NCBI GenBank assembly: GCA_021234155.1
Contig: JAJEKV010000084.1
Coordinates: 1-64,000, forward strand
Direction: 5' to 3'
Source: Isoetes taiwanensis
Lineage: Eukaryota > Streptophyta > Lycopodiopsida > Isoetales > Isoetaceae
Length of the DNA: 64,000 nucleotides
The translations under genes and the position numbers were made by a program. Below the pieces are notes generated by a model. That model was not told where the DNA came from and did not search any database. It saw only the letters and a program-made list of their open reading frames with translations. Each line of letters opens with the position of its first letter. Position 1 is the first letter of the stretch. Positions 14,053 to 25,600 of the stretch are shown here, in pieces.

Positions 14053-14894
14053 AGTATAAGGATCACTTGGCATCTTTCGTCTTCATGTTTATATTATATG
14101 GGCATTATACCTTGTTTGAAAATATTAACATGTATTACCAGTGAATGGAATAATATATTTTGACAAGGTATACACTAATGGACTATCGCTTCATGGCATA
14201 CCATTGCAAAAATAAGTCGCCTTCAACCCTAACGGATGCACAAGCTTGCTAACCCATTCCCGCAAGAATAGAATGATTTGTTGATGATGGCCTATCCGCA
14301 TACACTTACCCGAGTCATCTTGCCCGATTTGCAACTTTCTCAAGATCAAATGTGATATGGAATGAGCTTGGCATGATTGCTAAACGATGTCACTCATTGC
14401 AATATAATGGTGATGCAATGGAATATAACTTGAGCAAATGTGTGCAATCCTAATATTTGAGATTGTTATTCTTGTGTGCACAAGTTAGGCAGATCTACAA
14501 ATTGTGGTAAGAAAATAGCACTTTCAGTATATCCAATGGTTAGGTTTACAAGCATAAAAACATTAGCCTGAAAATGTTTACAGGTCGTATATCCAACTAC
14601 TTAGGGTTTTGTTCGTATTTTCCAAGAGAATGTAACAGAAGGAAGAATACGATGGCATTTTCGGATGGCATTTTTGGACTAGAGCTATCTGACCTATTAC
14701 AGAGTTGAGGTTTCGTTTTGAAGCTTGCTATCTTCTGCTTGTTGGCGGTGGTTTTTTCGGGCAAATATGGGCTGCCAATTCCGCAAAACTGTGCCCCTGA
14801 GGCAAATGTGGATCCAACTCTGGCAGAACCAACTCCGGCACAACTACACAAGGCATTGGCTCTCAAAATCATGCTCACCAGGTCTGGAAGCTTT
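14053..14894. other. Unique spacer between array and fourth partial copy
   Basis: About 840 bp with no counterpart in the repeat units. A small frame (14718-14954, +) begins with a hydrophobic run resembling a signal peptide, LAIFCLLAVVFSG, but has no ATG start and runs into the repeat at 14895. I do not call it a gene. Nothing else recognised. Confidence 0.5.
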
Positions 14895-15797
14895 ACATTA
14901 TTTTCTTTCTTAAATTTCTTTGAATGCTCTTTTGAATGCGTCTATAGTGGATAGCCGCTGAATTCTGGCTGCTACTTAGTGTCTTAACCATATTGTGCCA
15001 CCAAAAGAAGCTCAAGAGAGAATGGTAATATTAAATTGGTCAGCCATTAGATACTACTCAGCAGATATTCTACTTATGGTACATAAATCCATGCACCTTG
15101 CATTTATTTACGTCACATATTGAGGATGAACCTACTGTGGTATCGATAGTTATGAGAGGGTAATTCCATAAGGCCTATGCAAATTTAAGTCCTCCATTGC
15201 ATATAATGGTCTTTTCAAGATAAGAATAGAGTAGCAAAGGAAATAGATTAATATTTTATGGAGTCTAGATATAGATATCTTACTGGCCATGCAGGCAAAT
15301 GAGTGCTACAGATTCAGTAGGGCATTGGGCATAGTTTATGAAAACTTTAAGGTGGGAATCTAGCTGTAAAATACTGGCCCGAAATTGAATAAAGAGTCCT
15401 ACACAACAGACTTTGCTCTTTCATCCAGTAGGCTTACAAAGTGGTATTTGAATTCAAAGCTCAGTCAGTACAAAAATGTTTGGTATCTTTAGCAAGAAGA
15501 TGCAGGTTGGAAATATGGAAATATTAGAAGATAAGCTGAACTCTGCAATATTTTGTCTATGCATATTGTAGCTTAAGATTTAATACTTACATATTTCAGG
15601 GGATATGGGGATATTATTCTGAGTTACTGCTCTGCTCTGCCTCCTCTATGTATAACACTCTGTTAAACTTTGTTACACATTGATACATTGCTGCATTTAC
15701 GTTAAGGGAGTAAGAGAGGTTTAAAGTGACTTGAAACTAAGGCATGAGATATATCAGTCTTGTTGGGCTGGTCCACTCTCCAGATGCATCTATATAG

Positions 15798-17054
15798 CAT
15801 GGTTACCGAACGGCGCGTTCAACGCCCGTTCAACACGCCCCGGCATGCCACGCCCGAACATTTGTTCCGCCCAAATGTATGTGTTACCCTAACGCCGTTC
15901 CGGCTAACGTTTAAGTTGGGAACATTGTTCTAACTATAAAATTTGTTTTGACCATTTCCTTCATCTTTTTCTTTATTTTTCACTTTTTACTTTTGTAAAT
16001 TTCGATTTTGGTAGGTTTGGGCCTCTCGATATTCATTCGCATAAGGCGTAAAAGCCCTTCTCCTCTTTTTCGCTGGGTCGAGTGGGTCGAATACACGTAA
16101 CAGCCTCGATCAGCTGATTCGGGTTTCTGGCCAACAACAGAGGAGGAGAGAAGCAAGCAAACGCAGAGCCCTTCTAAGTTCCGCCCAAATGTGACTCCAG
16201 ATTAGGTAGAGAGCAAGCAAAACGTCCCTTCTTTCCTTCTTCTTCATTAGAATAAGTAGTAAATGTCTGTATCATTGTTGAAAGCCAGCCACCACCTGTG
16301 GAGAACTCAAGTTCCATTTGTCGCCACATAACAAAGACATTGATTGAATCATTCTTAAGGTATGTTCTTCCTCAGATTTATTTATTTCATTCATACTCAT
16401 AGAGCTGAAGCAAAACTAGCATTTGATTGATTTTCGTGCATTTGTTTTGTTTATTGCTCTTTACTTAAATGGAAGAAGAAGCAGAGCACAGAGCTCCCAT
16501 GCCAAAGAGAGCCAAGTATAAGCGTGATGCATCTAAATGGTGGGAAATTGAAGCTGAAGAAGGTAATGGTGATAATGAGAATGAGGATATGCTCATTGCT
16601 ACTGCTGAAAATGATTTTAATTCTACTAATTAAAGCATTGTCATGAAATTAATGTTTTGAAAACTATTGTTTTAGCTACTTTATTATGAATATGTTCGGA
16701 GGCTATCATGCCATATATTTGCTATAATAGAAGATTTCTTTTTTATAATGATGGCTTAAGATATATTCGTCATAAAAGTTAAACTATATGGTGTTTTTAT
16801 GTTCATTTATAAGAATATGTAATATGGTAGAGCCTTATTTTCATTTGGCCATTATTATACATCACCCTTTGACATTTTAAAATTGAAAACTAGTTCAATA
16901 GGTTAATTAGCTCATGGGAACACCAAATCCATTTTCAAAATTTATTTTTTCCAAAGTTGGATGTTCCCGTTCCCAAGTGTTCCGGGTTCCTGCCCGAATT
17001 TGGTGCCGTTCCCTGCCTCGCTCCTGCCTCGCTCCTGCTGCTCCTGTAACCATG
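15798..17054. mobile_element. hAT-like non-autonomous DNA transposon, 1257 bp
   Basis: The element is bounded by a perfect 8-bp direct duplication, CTATATAG, at 15790-15797 and 17055-17062. It has 9-bp perfect terminal inverted repeats, CATGGTTAC and GTAACCATG. It interrupts a repeat whose uninterrupted form (ATGCATCTATATAGTGTAG) is seen at about 3150 and 11750, so the empty site is known. An 8-bp duplication with short inverted ends starting CA is typical of hAT elements (established knowledge). Only a small spliced coding remnant is inside, so movement would need a partner transposase. Confidence 0.9.
16280..16633 (+). pseudogene. Two-exon coding remnant inside the hAT-like element
   Basis: An open segment beginning ESQPPPVENSSSICRHITK runs to 16359, where AAG is followed by a consensus donor GTATGT. 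An acceptor (CACAG) at 16491 restores frame in phase 2 and gives RAPMPKRAKYKRDASKWWEI, then an acidic tail ending DFNSTN and TAA at 16633. A 54-residue frame also starts at an ATG at 16469. The clean splice phase suggests a real former exon pair, perhaps the tail of a hAT transposase or a captured gene. I do not recognise the family. Confidence 0.4.
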
Positions 17055-18050
17055 CTATATAGTGTAGATATGAGCAGGCCTAACCAATTTTACAGGGCAG
17101 TAGAGCTGATGCATTGTGAATTTGCTACAGTGTGACAAAATTTACAGGTTTCTTTTAAACTATAATCAAGAGCATAAAGATTTCAGGTCCCTCGCCCAGA
17201 AAAAAACATATATTTCTAATCCTTGTTTGTCTAGCTACAAGCAAGGTTGGTGGTTGTTAGAATATGATGATAAACATATACTGGGCCTATAAGGTGAGGG
17301 CGCCTATAAAGCACTCTCGTATAATATCGATGGGAGGATTAACATGCGCTAATATTAAAATTGCTTCAACTATATGTTAAAGGCGTAGTTAGTTAAGCAT
17401 TCTTTGCTATATTTCTATTATGTTGAGGATTAAAATTGAAGGGCGAAAAGCCCAAGAAATCTAAGCTTACCCTGTTAGTGACTTAGGCTCTACCCTTCTT
17501 AGGCTAACTCCGCCCTCCTCCTTTCACCGCAGTAACGGATTTCTTGCTCCTATGTGTTTTTCCATTATTTCAAATTGGAAAAGCTTACAAGACAAGATGG
17601 CAAATGGCTTAAGATTATTTCATTGGTTAACATGGTAGAGACCTTTGGGTCTTGAAATTAATTTGTATTCAACATGTTGAATAAGATCAGTACTTTCATA
17701 TCAAATGATTCAAGTTTGGGAAGTTGTGTAATATAATTTTGCTGAATATTTTTATCGCAGTTCAGAAAAACAGTCTTTTAGATGTAAAAAAGTATTTTAT
17801 AAGTGGTTCTACAAAGATTTATAGAGAACATTTTGGTTCTAAATGAAATTATGTCTAAGCTCTCTAAGGATTTGAAACTTCTTATAAATTGTAGAATCCG
17901 GGTAATTTATTTAGCTTGATAAATGTTGACCATTTTAAGGCTTAAGTCAAATAAACACTGCTTTGGCTTAAGGTCGTGATATTGGGTCCGGCGTGGTCTT
18001 TGCAAAAGTCCATGAAGGGTAAAAGTCCGTTTGAACGGATTTAAAAGTTT

Positions 18051-20673
18051 TTTTTTTTTTTTTTTTTTGTCACGTTGAACATCAACTTTGTCCTCTTTAA
18101 AAATCCCCTTCCCTTTTTTTTTTCCCTCCTTTAAATCCAGTGGTCAATCTACTTATGAATGTTGACTCAGACTCAACTTTTGGGAATGGTAACAGGACAA
18201 ACAATAAGGCAAGTACAGGAGTGGCGGCTATCTGTGTGAAACAATATGGCAACCGGGAGGCAAGACACAATATCCCAGCATAATAAGAGAAATAAGACAA
18301 TGTAATCTTATGCACTCACCTCTTGCGCATCAAAATCTTGCATGAAACTGCTTGGACATGAATACCTTCAACTAGCTAGTGCATGTCAATCCATCACAAC
18401 CTATAGTGTAGGGGTCTTCACATTTATTGCTCACCATTGGCAATGTTGCCAAAGGCAACATTTATGCCCCAAAAGACAGTGGCTGGTCAGCCACCACAGA
18501 CATTGTTGCAGCCCAAAGAATTCTATGACATCAACGGAATATCTCAAGCTCCTTTGGTACTTGACCTCATGCTAAGAATATAAGTCGATTGTGTACTTTA
18601 TTATGCACTTTGAACTGGAAGGAAAATTCTGCAACTGCTAACGTGAAACAAGAGGAGAAATACTGCAAGAATGGTGCACTTTGAACTTGATAGAAAAATA
18701 ATGCAGTCACTACTAAAACAGAAACAACATTCTGAAATCTTCGAAAGTTATGAGAAGACCTTCACAATCATTTGTCAAAGCAAAACAAGATGGCCATATT
18801 TTAGCAGAAGAATCTGTGAGTTGGAGCTTTTTGCAGAGGTATGAAATTGTTTGCTTCTATTCTTCTTTTGCCTGGCCAGTAAGATAAGATGAGAAGTTAT
18901 TTAGCCCTGCATTTAAAGAATGATAATTCTGTCATATTTAGAGAAAACACTTCGCCAGACCATCCATTTAATTGTGTGCCTCAAGCCTGCATCTTGTTGA
19001 TTTACCTGCAAAGAAAAAAAAACCTATGTAGCTGAATAAAAGGTATGGATCCATCTTTTTGCTTTAAATTCAGTTGGAACGATTTCAAAAGAATTCAATA
19101 AATATATGGCTTCTATTCTGCCTTCTTCATAAGCTTGTTATGATCTCTCCATGCCATTCCTTGCTCTACTTTAAGTGCTAATCCTTGCCAATAAACAAAA
19201 AAGGGAGAAAAAAAGACAGAAATCTTAAATCTACCATAGCCTTTTTGCTGCCATTGTCCTTTGATCTAAAATTGTCCGTGATGTGCCTCTGCCTGCAAAA
19301 CTAGAGATGAGGAAGAATGCTATTGCTGCATCAATGCTGACGCTGTTGAACCTTTGCCAGAATTTTTGAATTACCCCTGCTCTCTGCTATTGCTCTATTA
19401 TTGCCAAGTAGGCTAAAATCCAGCTTAAGGCTTTTGCCGACTGTGCTTTTGAGCTAGAAATCTATAAATGTCCTTTCCTTGTGTTACCATTCTTTGCAGA
19501 GCTGTCTTTTTCTACAATCAACATTTCGTCCTTGCTATCGTCTCCTTGTGCTACCATAGCTTCACCTTGCATCACCATTTCAAAGCTCTTTAAAACCTAT
19601 TCATCTATGTTTTATCTGTTCCATCTGCTTCTATTATACTCTAATATGCTATAGCCATGGAAGACAAAGAAGGATCGGAGCCCTAAATGCCGGCGGACCT
19701 GCAAGACAAAATCCGAAGCCCTAATCATCTATCACAACCACCATTTCCTTGCCCTGCCGATTTACCTGCATGATTGCTTCTATTGACATATCCAAATCCT
19801 GCAAAAGAACAAAGAACAAAAAAAAAAAAAGCACAGAAAGAACTCTATAAGCGATCTCTGCCACAGTCCTTCACTATCTGTAACAGACCTGGGCACTTGA
19901 TGGGCCAGTATATGTAATTATGTCCATATGTACACATGTATAACATGTATGCAGCATGAGTTCAGGGTTTTGTCTCTTTGGAAAAAGGATTGTTGCAGAG
20001 CATGAAGGCATGGAGCAATTCTGGGCAGTTTTGGAGCCCAAAATTTGAAGCATCATATCTCGGCGACCCGAGATCCTTTAAGGTGATTTTTCTTGTGCTA
20101 GAAAGATATCTGAGCAAGCTTTCCGAAGTGGGTCTAATCAGGCCGAAACTCATTCGTATGCAAAAGTTATGACAGAAATAGTGATGCTGAGTCAGAATTG
20201 ACTGCACTATGTATGTTCTTCTGCAGTTTGATTCTTGGAGTTAGAAGACGATCTTTGGAGGCGCAATCAATTGAAGGGATCCAGAGGTCTATGTGCGAAG
20301 AAATTCTCAGGTGGGATTTTGCTTTTGAACAATTCAGGTGTGCTATGAGCTGCCATGATTAGTCTGTACATGATTTTTGCATGCAAATATGATAGATTAT
20401 GAATTTGTTGGAGACTCATAAGGCTAGAGAAGATAATCAATGATTGGAAACATCTCTGTAAGGCCGATTTTAAATCAGGAATGGCTGAATATTACGTGAA
20501 AAGCACCGATTTAGCATGGAAACTTTATAAAAGGCGAAGTTAGATTGGATCTGGTCGGCACCGAGCTCTCCAGCACCATTTTGTGTTCATGTTATGTTTT
20601 TGTTATTTTGTGTTTTGTGCTTTATCTTGTTGGTCTTGTATTTTTTGCTTTTATCAATTTATTTGCATGTCCT
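18051..20673. other. A/T-rich spacer, no gene seen
   Basis: About 2.6 kb with only short chance frames, homopolymer runs (T-run near 18050, A-run near 19818) and no recognisable protein or repeat structure. Confidence 0.6.
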
Positions 20674-20701
20674 AATTAATTTAATTTAATTTAATTTAAT
20701 T
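20674..20701 (-). repeat. LINE 3' pentamer tail
   Basis: A run of AATTT/TTAAA pentamers on the 3' side of the minus-strand LINE. Simple-repeat tails, rather than poly(A), mark the 3' end of several non-LTR lineages. Confidence 0.7.
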
Positions 20702-20782
20702 GATCAAGCCATTTTAGGCCCCCGGGCCTCTATGGCAAATAGGTACATACATAATACAATCATGGAATATATATATATGCAC

Positions 20783-23700
20783 TCAATCCGGAGCGCCTGA
20801 AATATCAAAATCTTCCATGAGGTTAAACAAGCTTATGATATCTGTGCGCTCCATCCAAACATCCCTAAGATATATACTCAATTTATGGGCTAGCATATCT
20901 AATAGTTCTCTTAGAGTCTGACCCTGTATACCATATCTATCTCTGATGTTCTTGTATGCTGAACATTCTAGAAAAACATGTTTCTCTGTTTCAATTTCAA
21001 GGTCTAGACATCCTAAACAATTAAATCTCTCATTACGAGGTGTACCATTCCACCTACCTGTTTCAATGTGTAAGTGGTGTGATGATAACCGTACTTGAGA
21101 AATCAATATGCGATTTTTTCTGCTAATGTTGGAAAGCAGATAATCTTGTTCTTTATATGTGTCCAAATTATTGATCTCGTCAAGATAGAACCTTTTCTTA
21201 ACATCCTTGTCAGGTTCGAGCCTCCACATTTCCTTTACCACATGTGCTTTAACCTCCATATAAACTTCCTTATATTTATGTGACGTCGGCCAGATATCTT
21301 GTCCAAGCCATTTAGCACACCATTTTTTCACTTCACAATACCAACCTTTTTCCCTAGATTGTTCTAGGGCTAGGCGAGGAAATCTTTCCTCATCCATTGC
21401 CATAACCCTGTTAACGTACGCTATCATTCTGCACAATGCTTCAGCCTCTAAGGGCAGCATACCTGTCTCCGCTAACATCATGCAATATGGTGTTCAGGGT
21501 TGCCCTTAAGGCCAAATTCGTCTAAGCATAATTTAGAAGGTCGGGCGAATAATAGAATTGCAAGATTAGTTATGATGGCGAATGTTTTCTAGACATGAAT
21601 GTTTTTTATAGAAATCTAGGCAAATCATGGCCAATATTATTTTGCCAAGATTTAAGTGTCTCTATTTTCCAAGTGCAATTTCTGTGGTGAATTTTATTCA
21701 CTGGCATCCATATTTAATCAAGGACACAAACACATTATAACTATAGTTGCATGATGCAATACCACAAATTAACCTTTGCAAATGAGAACGTGGCTTATCC
21801 TTGTAGATGAAACAAATCTATTAAAAGGGAGGTCTGTAATAAAAATGCTCTCCAGTGCATCCTTAGAAGTATTTGAAACACAATAGCTACAAAAATAACT
21901 CTTAAAATTATCATATGTACTTGGATGGATATGGAGAATAGATTAGGTTATGAAGAAAGCCTAGAATATTAGGCAATTCCTTAAGAAATCTTTGAGAAGG
22001 AGGGTAGAGGATAAGGCGAATCTATAGTTATGACGCTTAGTGGATGCGGCGAATGTTCAAGTGGAGTGAGATTTGTTTGTAGAAACGTTGGCTAATTTTA
22101 TTTTTTTTCATCTATAACGGGCCCTACTAAACCATAGTGTCAAAATTTCTCGATACCCTTAAAAAATAGCCTTTTGGCGAACTTTCGTCCTTAAGGGCTA
22201 CCCTGATGGTGTTTGTGGCTTTGCACCAAGCTCACTCAATAGGAAATGTTTCTGCACATTTTCAATAGCATTCCAGCATTTCCGGGATAATCCAGGCCCC
22301 CAAACTGGGCTACCATACAAGATAATTGGTTTCACTTGAACTCCAAAAAGCAATCTTCTTAATTTCCAATGTTCAAAATTATTGAGCCTGCATTGATGTA
22401 TCATACCATAGAAAGCCCACAATCCTGAAGCACGTTTTTGGGCAGCCCTTGTCCACCTGTAATTGCGTGTCATATCAATACCAAGATATTTATATTCTGT
22501 TACTTTTTGTAAGGGGATACCACCCACTGTAAATGTAGTGCAATCCTTGCCACCCAACACCATGATTTTTGACTTGTTTACATTAATCTGCATTTGCTTC
22601 AATGTGCAAAAGGACTCAAGCACGTCTAGATGTCTCTGTGGCCCGCCTGCATCTCTAGATATCAACACTATATCATCTGCAAACATTAGCAATTGCAGTA
22701 CATACTTGCCAAGCCTTGCTCCCAAGCCATCTAATCTCGTCATCCAACATTCAAGTTCATCAATGAGTAGCCCAAGAAGAGTAGGAGAGCACGGGCAGCC
22801 CTGTTTAACTCCAATTGTGTTTTTTATTTGATCAGATCCTGAGAAAGGAAAAGAGAGCTCAACCAGAACTTTGTTATAAAGACATGCAACTGCTTTTCTC
22901 AATTCTATAGGAACTTGCAACCACTCAAGTCTTTCAGCAAGATGTATACGATTCACTCTATCAAAGGCTTTGGTTAAATCTATAAATGCCAAAAACCTCT
23001 TATTGCCTGCACCCTTCGCTCCTTCTGTGATCACTCTTAAAGTGACTGAATGGTCCAAGGTAGAATGATTCATACGAAACCCTGCTTGCCCTGGTGATCT
23101 TATATTCTGCTCATCTGCCCAGCAAGAAATCTTATGCTCAAACATTGAGGCAAAAAGTTTAGCAAATGTATTACTCACAAGAATGGTTCTATAGTTTCTT
23201 ATGTTGTCTTTATCACCAGTCTTGTGCACCGGCACAACTCTATTTAGACACCATTCTGTAGGAAAAAACCCTCTCAAAAGGGCTTCATTACATAAATATG
23301 CCAAAAGGCTATAGAGCTCATCTCCTCCCCATTTAAAAAGCTCAATTGATATAACCTGTGAATCACATGTGCGCCCATTTTTCATTTTTTTAAGGGCTAT
23401 TTGTACATCTTCAAATCTGAATATGGGTATAGCTTCTCCCACACAATCAAGACTACCTGTATCTATTGTGCTATATAACTCTGAAACCAGGGAAAGAAGA
23501 TCATTTTTTGTTATATCACCAATTTCTGTCCTACTAGATGACCTGTTCCAGAAACGTTTTGGATCCCTATCCACTTCTTGCATCATTTTTTCCTGGTGCT
23601 TGCGGTTCCAATCTCTCTTTTTTTGCTTGACCAAGTTCTTATATTGTTTATAAACCAGAGGATTAGTGGATTTCATGCACTCCCTTTTTGCCTTAAGGCA

Positions 23701-24762
23701 ATCCGCATCAAACCATTTATTATGGCTTCTCCTCTTAGAGGGGATGTAGCCAAAGACATCTCCAGCTGTACTGACTATGGCACTTATCAATCTGCTGCTT
23801 TTCTCTTCCAGGGATTTCTGTAAATGTATCTCCTCTAGTTTGGGTGCCAATGCATTTTCATATTTATCTGCCAAATTATATACAAGTTTTACTTTTGGGG
23901 GAGGAGATAAAGCAGCTGTTTATTTCACAATATTAGCATTCAAGTGAAACATAAAAGGAATATGATCCAAATCTGGATTTCTTTCTAGAAATGTGAAATC
24001 TGTTACATACCTGATTGCCTCTGGAACTCCAAGTAGAAGATCAATAGTACTATGTCCATTAGGCTGGGTACAAGTAAAACAGTTTGTGCCTGGAAATCTC
24101 GCAAGACCATTGAAAACAATAAAGTTAAAGGATTCACATAGATCAAGAACATGTGCACCCATCTTATTCTTTACAGTATCTGGCAACTGGCGTGGCCAAC
24201 AGAACATGTCATCTGAATGTTCATTCAACCATAAAATGTTTCCTTCATCTGAAAGCAATGATGCTTGTCTACTGCCAATTCTTCCGTTCAAGTCTCCAGT
24301 TATAAACACCTTTCCATTTTGTCTGTATTTTGATATGTCTTCTGCAAGATACATAAGAGGATCTTCTGCACTCAATTCATTAGTCCCATATATAGATGCC
24401 GGATATGGATCCAAAGGAGCAAAATACACAATAGCTATGTAAATCACAGTCATACCTGAAGATATTTTCAGCCAGATGTACTCAAAGAATTTATCTTTGC
24501 TTACCAGTGTGACTGAATTAGCTATATTCTTTTTAATATAGCATGCAATACCGCCCCTTCCTCGTCTATTGTTACCTTGGGCGTTCCATACTGAATCTAG
24601 CAAAACAAATTCTGGTATATCCAAGACTCTATTGGTTTCATGTTCCCAGGTTTTTACGAAAGCAAGCACATCATGTTCAGAAAACAACTGCAAGTTGCTG
24701 ATTACTGTATTCTCGCTCAAGCCATGTACATTCCAAACTAGAAAGCGAAAGGCCTCGCATCC
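20783..24762 (-). pseudogene. LINE ORF2: AP-endonuclease / reverse transcriptase
   Basis: Encodes the replication protein of the LINE (target nicking and reverse transcription). It starts with FLVWNVHGL, the typical first strand of the endonuclease, just after a single TAG that ends ORF1 in the same frame; no ATG precedes it. GDLNGRIG and STIDLLLG are the central and late endonuclease motifs (24720-23920). A TAA at about 23920 splits endonuclease from RT, again in frame. The RT segment (23874-22198) shows AGFRMNHSTLDH, DLTKAFDRV, KQGCPCSPTL and the catalytic FADD. After the MITE, the frame resumes in phase to a C-x2-C...EKHVFLEC motif and ends at 20783. Two in-frame stops and the insertion make it inactive as read; otherwise the frame is long and intact, so decay is recent. 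Confidence 0.9.
21495..22205. mobile_element. hAT-like MITE, 711 bp, inside LINE ORF2
   Basis: A perfect 8-bp duplication, ATGGTGTT, lies at 21487-21494 and 22206-22213. The ends are inverted: CAGGGTTGCCCTTAAGG on the left and its imperfect complement CCTTAAGGGCTACCCTG on the right. Removing the element and one duplicate restores the LINE reading frame (PQTP then YCMMLAE). The CAGGGTT terminus and 8-bp duplication are the hAT hallmark. No coding capacity. Confidence 0.93.
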
Positions 24763-25582
24763 CTATGTATCCCGGTGTCTAATCCCCAATTTATTATTCA
24801 CAATATAGGCATTTTTACCTTCCTCTTTCAGTTTTCTTACCTCGTCTAACAACATTTTGCGTTCTTTTTGTTGCTGCAGAGTAAGATCATCATTAAGCCA
24901 TATTTTATGACCTTTGAGATGACTTCTGTGTTGCATAACACGTGTTCTTGTTTCCACATTCCCAAATTTCAGCAAGATTGGTCTTGATCTGCCATCTATT
25001 CTCTTACCAATTCTTCTACAATGAATGTGTCCAGGATTGGCAAGATGCATAATGTTCTGGAAAATATCGCCTACTATTTCTGAAATATTTTCTCCTTCTT
25101 CCTCTTTGAGACCCACTACTAGTATATTTTTGGATCTTAATGCTTTATCCTCCTGTTCTGATAATTGGCTCCCGATTGAATATTTGATTTGTGCTATCAA
25201 CTGATCTGTCGCAGGAGGAATGCCAAAGCCTATTTCAGTTCCTTGGTTTTCTTGTAATTCCTCAATTTTCTCTTCTAGTTCATTGATGCCCTTTTTGAGC
25301 TTATTAATTTCTTCATGTGCAGCCTTTACTTCTTCCCTGGATGCCTTCAAGTTTGCTGCAATTGCTCTTGTCTCATCTCTTGAAGCCTTCAAATCTGCAG
25401 CCATTACCGTTTGCTCTTCTCTTAATGCCTTCAACTCATTTGTCGCTGTTTTCAAGTCAAGAGTTAATTGCAGAACAAGTTTGAGCAAATCCGGGCTTTC
25501 CTCAGAAATACCTCCAGCATCAACCGAAGAATCCGTATGAGAATCCTCTTCTGCTATTTTGTGTTTTTTTTTCCTTTGCCAT
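24763..25582 (-). CDS. LINE ORF1 RNA-binding protein (coiled coil plus RRM-like)
   Basis: Probably coats LINE RNA and acts as its nucleic-acid chaperone. The N-terminal half is a long heptad-rich coiled coil (repeated LKASRDE / LKALREE units, then INELEEKIEELQEN). The second half has the RRM-like core seen in L1-type ORF1 proteins: NILVVGLKEEEG, then RPILLKF, then the C-terminal KIWLNDDLTLQQQ and KNAYIVNNKLGIRH. The frame is open from before 25488. The likely ATG is at 25582, but a nine-base A run just after it puts it one base out of frame, so either the run length is wrong or the start lies elsewhere. It ends at a TAG (24763), directly continuous in frame with ORF2. Confidence 0.82.
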
Positions 25583-25600
25583 GGGTTATTTCAGAGATTT

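Larger units (their letters stand above)
14895..18050 (+). repeat. Partial fourth copy of the array unit (middle part only)
   Basis: From TTTCTTTCTTAAATTTCTTTG at about 14895, the sequence follows the non-coding middle of the array unit (equivalent to 2258-4165), without transposase exons or the LINE tail. It ends at a 20-odd base T-run at about 18047-18069. A hAT-like element (15798-17054) interrupts it. This copy keeps CTG/CAG words that are altered in unit 1, which makes it a useful reference. Confidence 0.85.
20674..25600 (-). mobile_element. APE-type LINE (non-LTR retrotransposon) on the minus strand
   Basis: Nearly full-length LINE read right to left: ORF1 (25582-24763), ORF2 with AP-endonuclease, reverse transcriptase and a C-terminal Cys/His motif (24762-20783), about 80 bp of 3' UTR, and a pentamer tail of the TTAAA type on the minus strand (20674-20701). 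The 5' end near 25600 is an estimate. The copy is interrupted by a 711-bp MITE. The C-terminal motif C-x2-C, then ETEKHVFLEC, is shared with the LINEs at 27622 and 43514, so all three belong to related lineages. I cannot name the clade. Confidence 0.88.

Noticed and set aside
14718-14954. Small secreted-peptide gene
   Set aside because: It starts at TTG rather than ATG and runs into a shared repeat, with no splice or regulatory support.
20783-21481. Separate gene with a Cys/His motif
   Set aside because: It is the 3' part of the LINE ORF2, cut off by the 711-bp MITE; the frame joins exactly once the MITE is removed.
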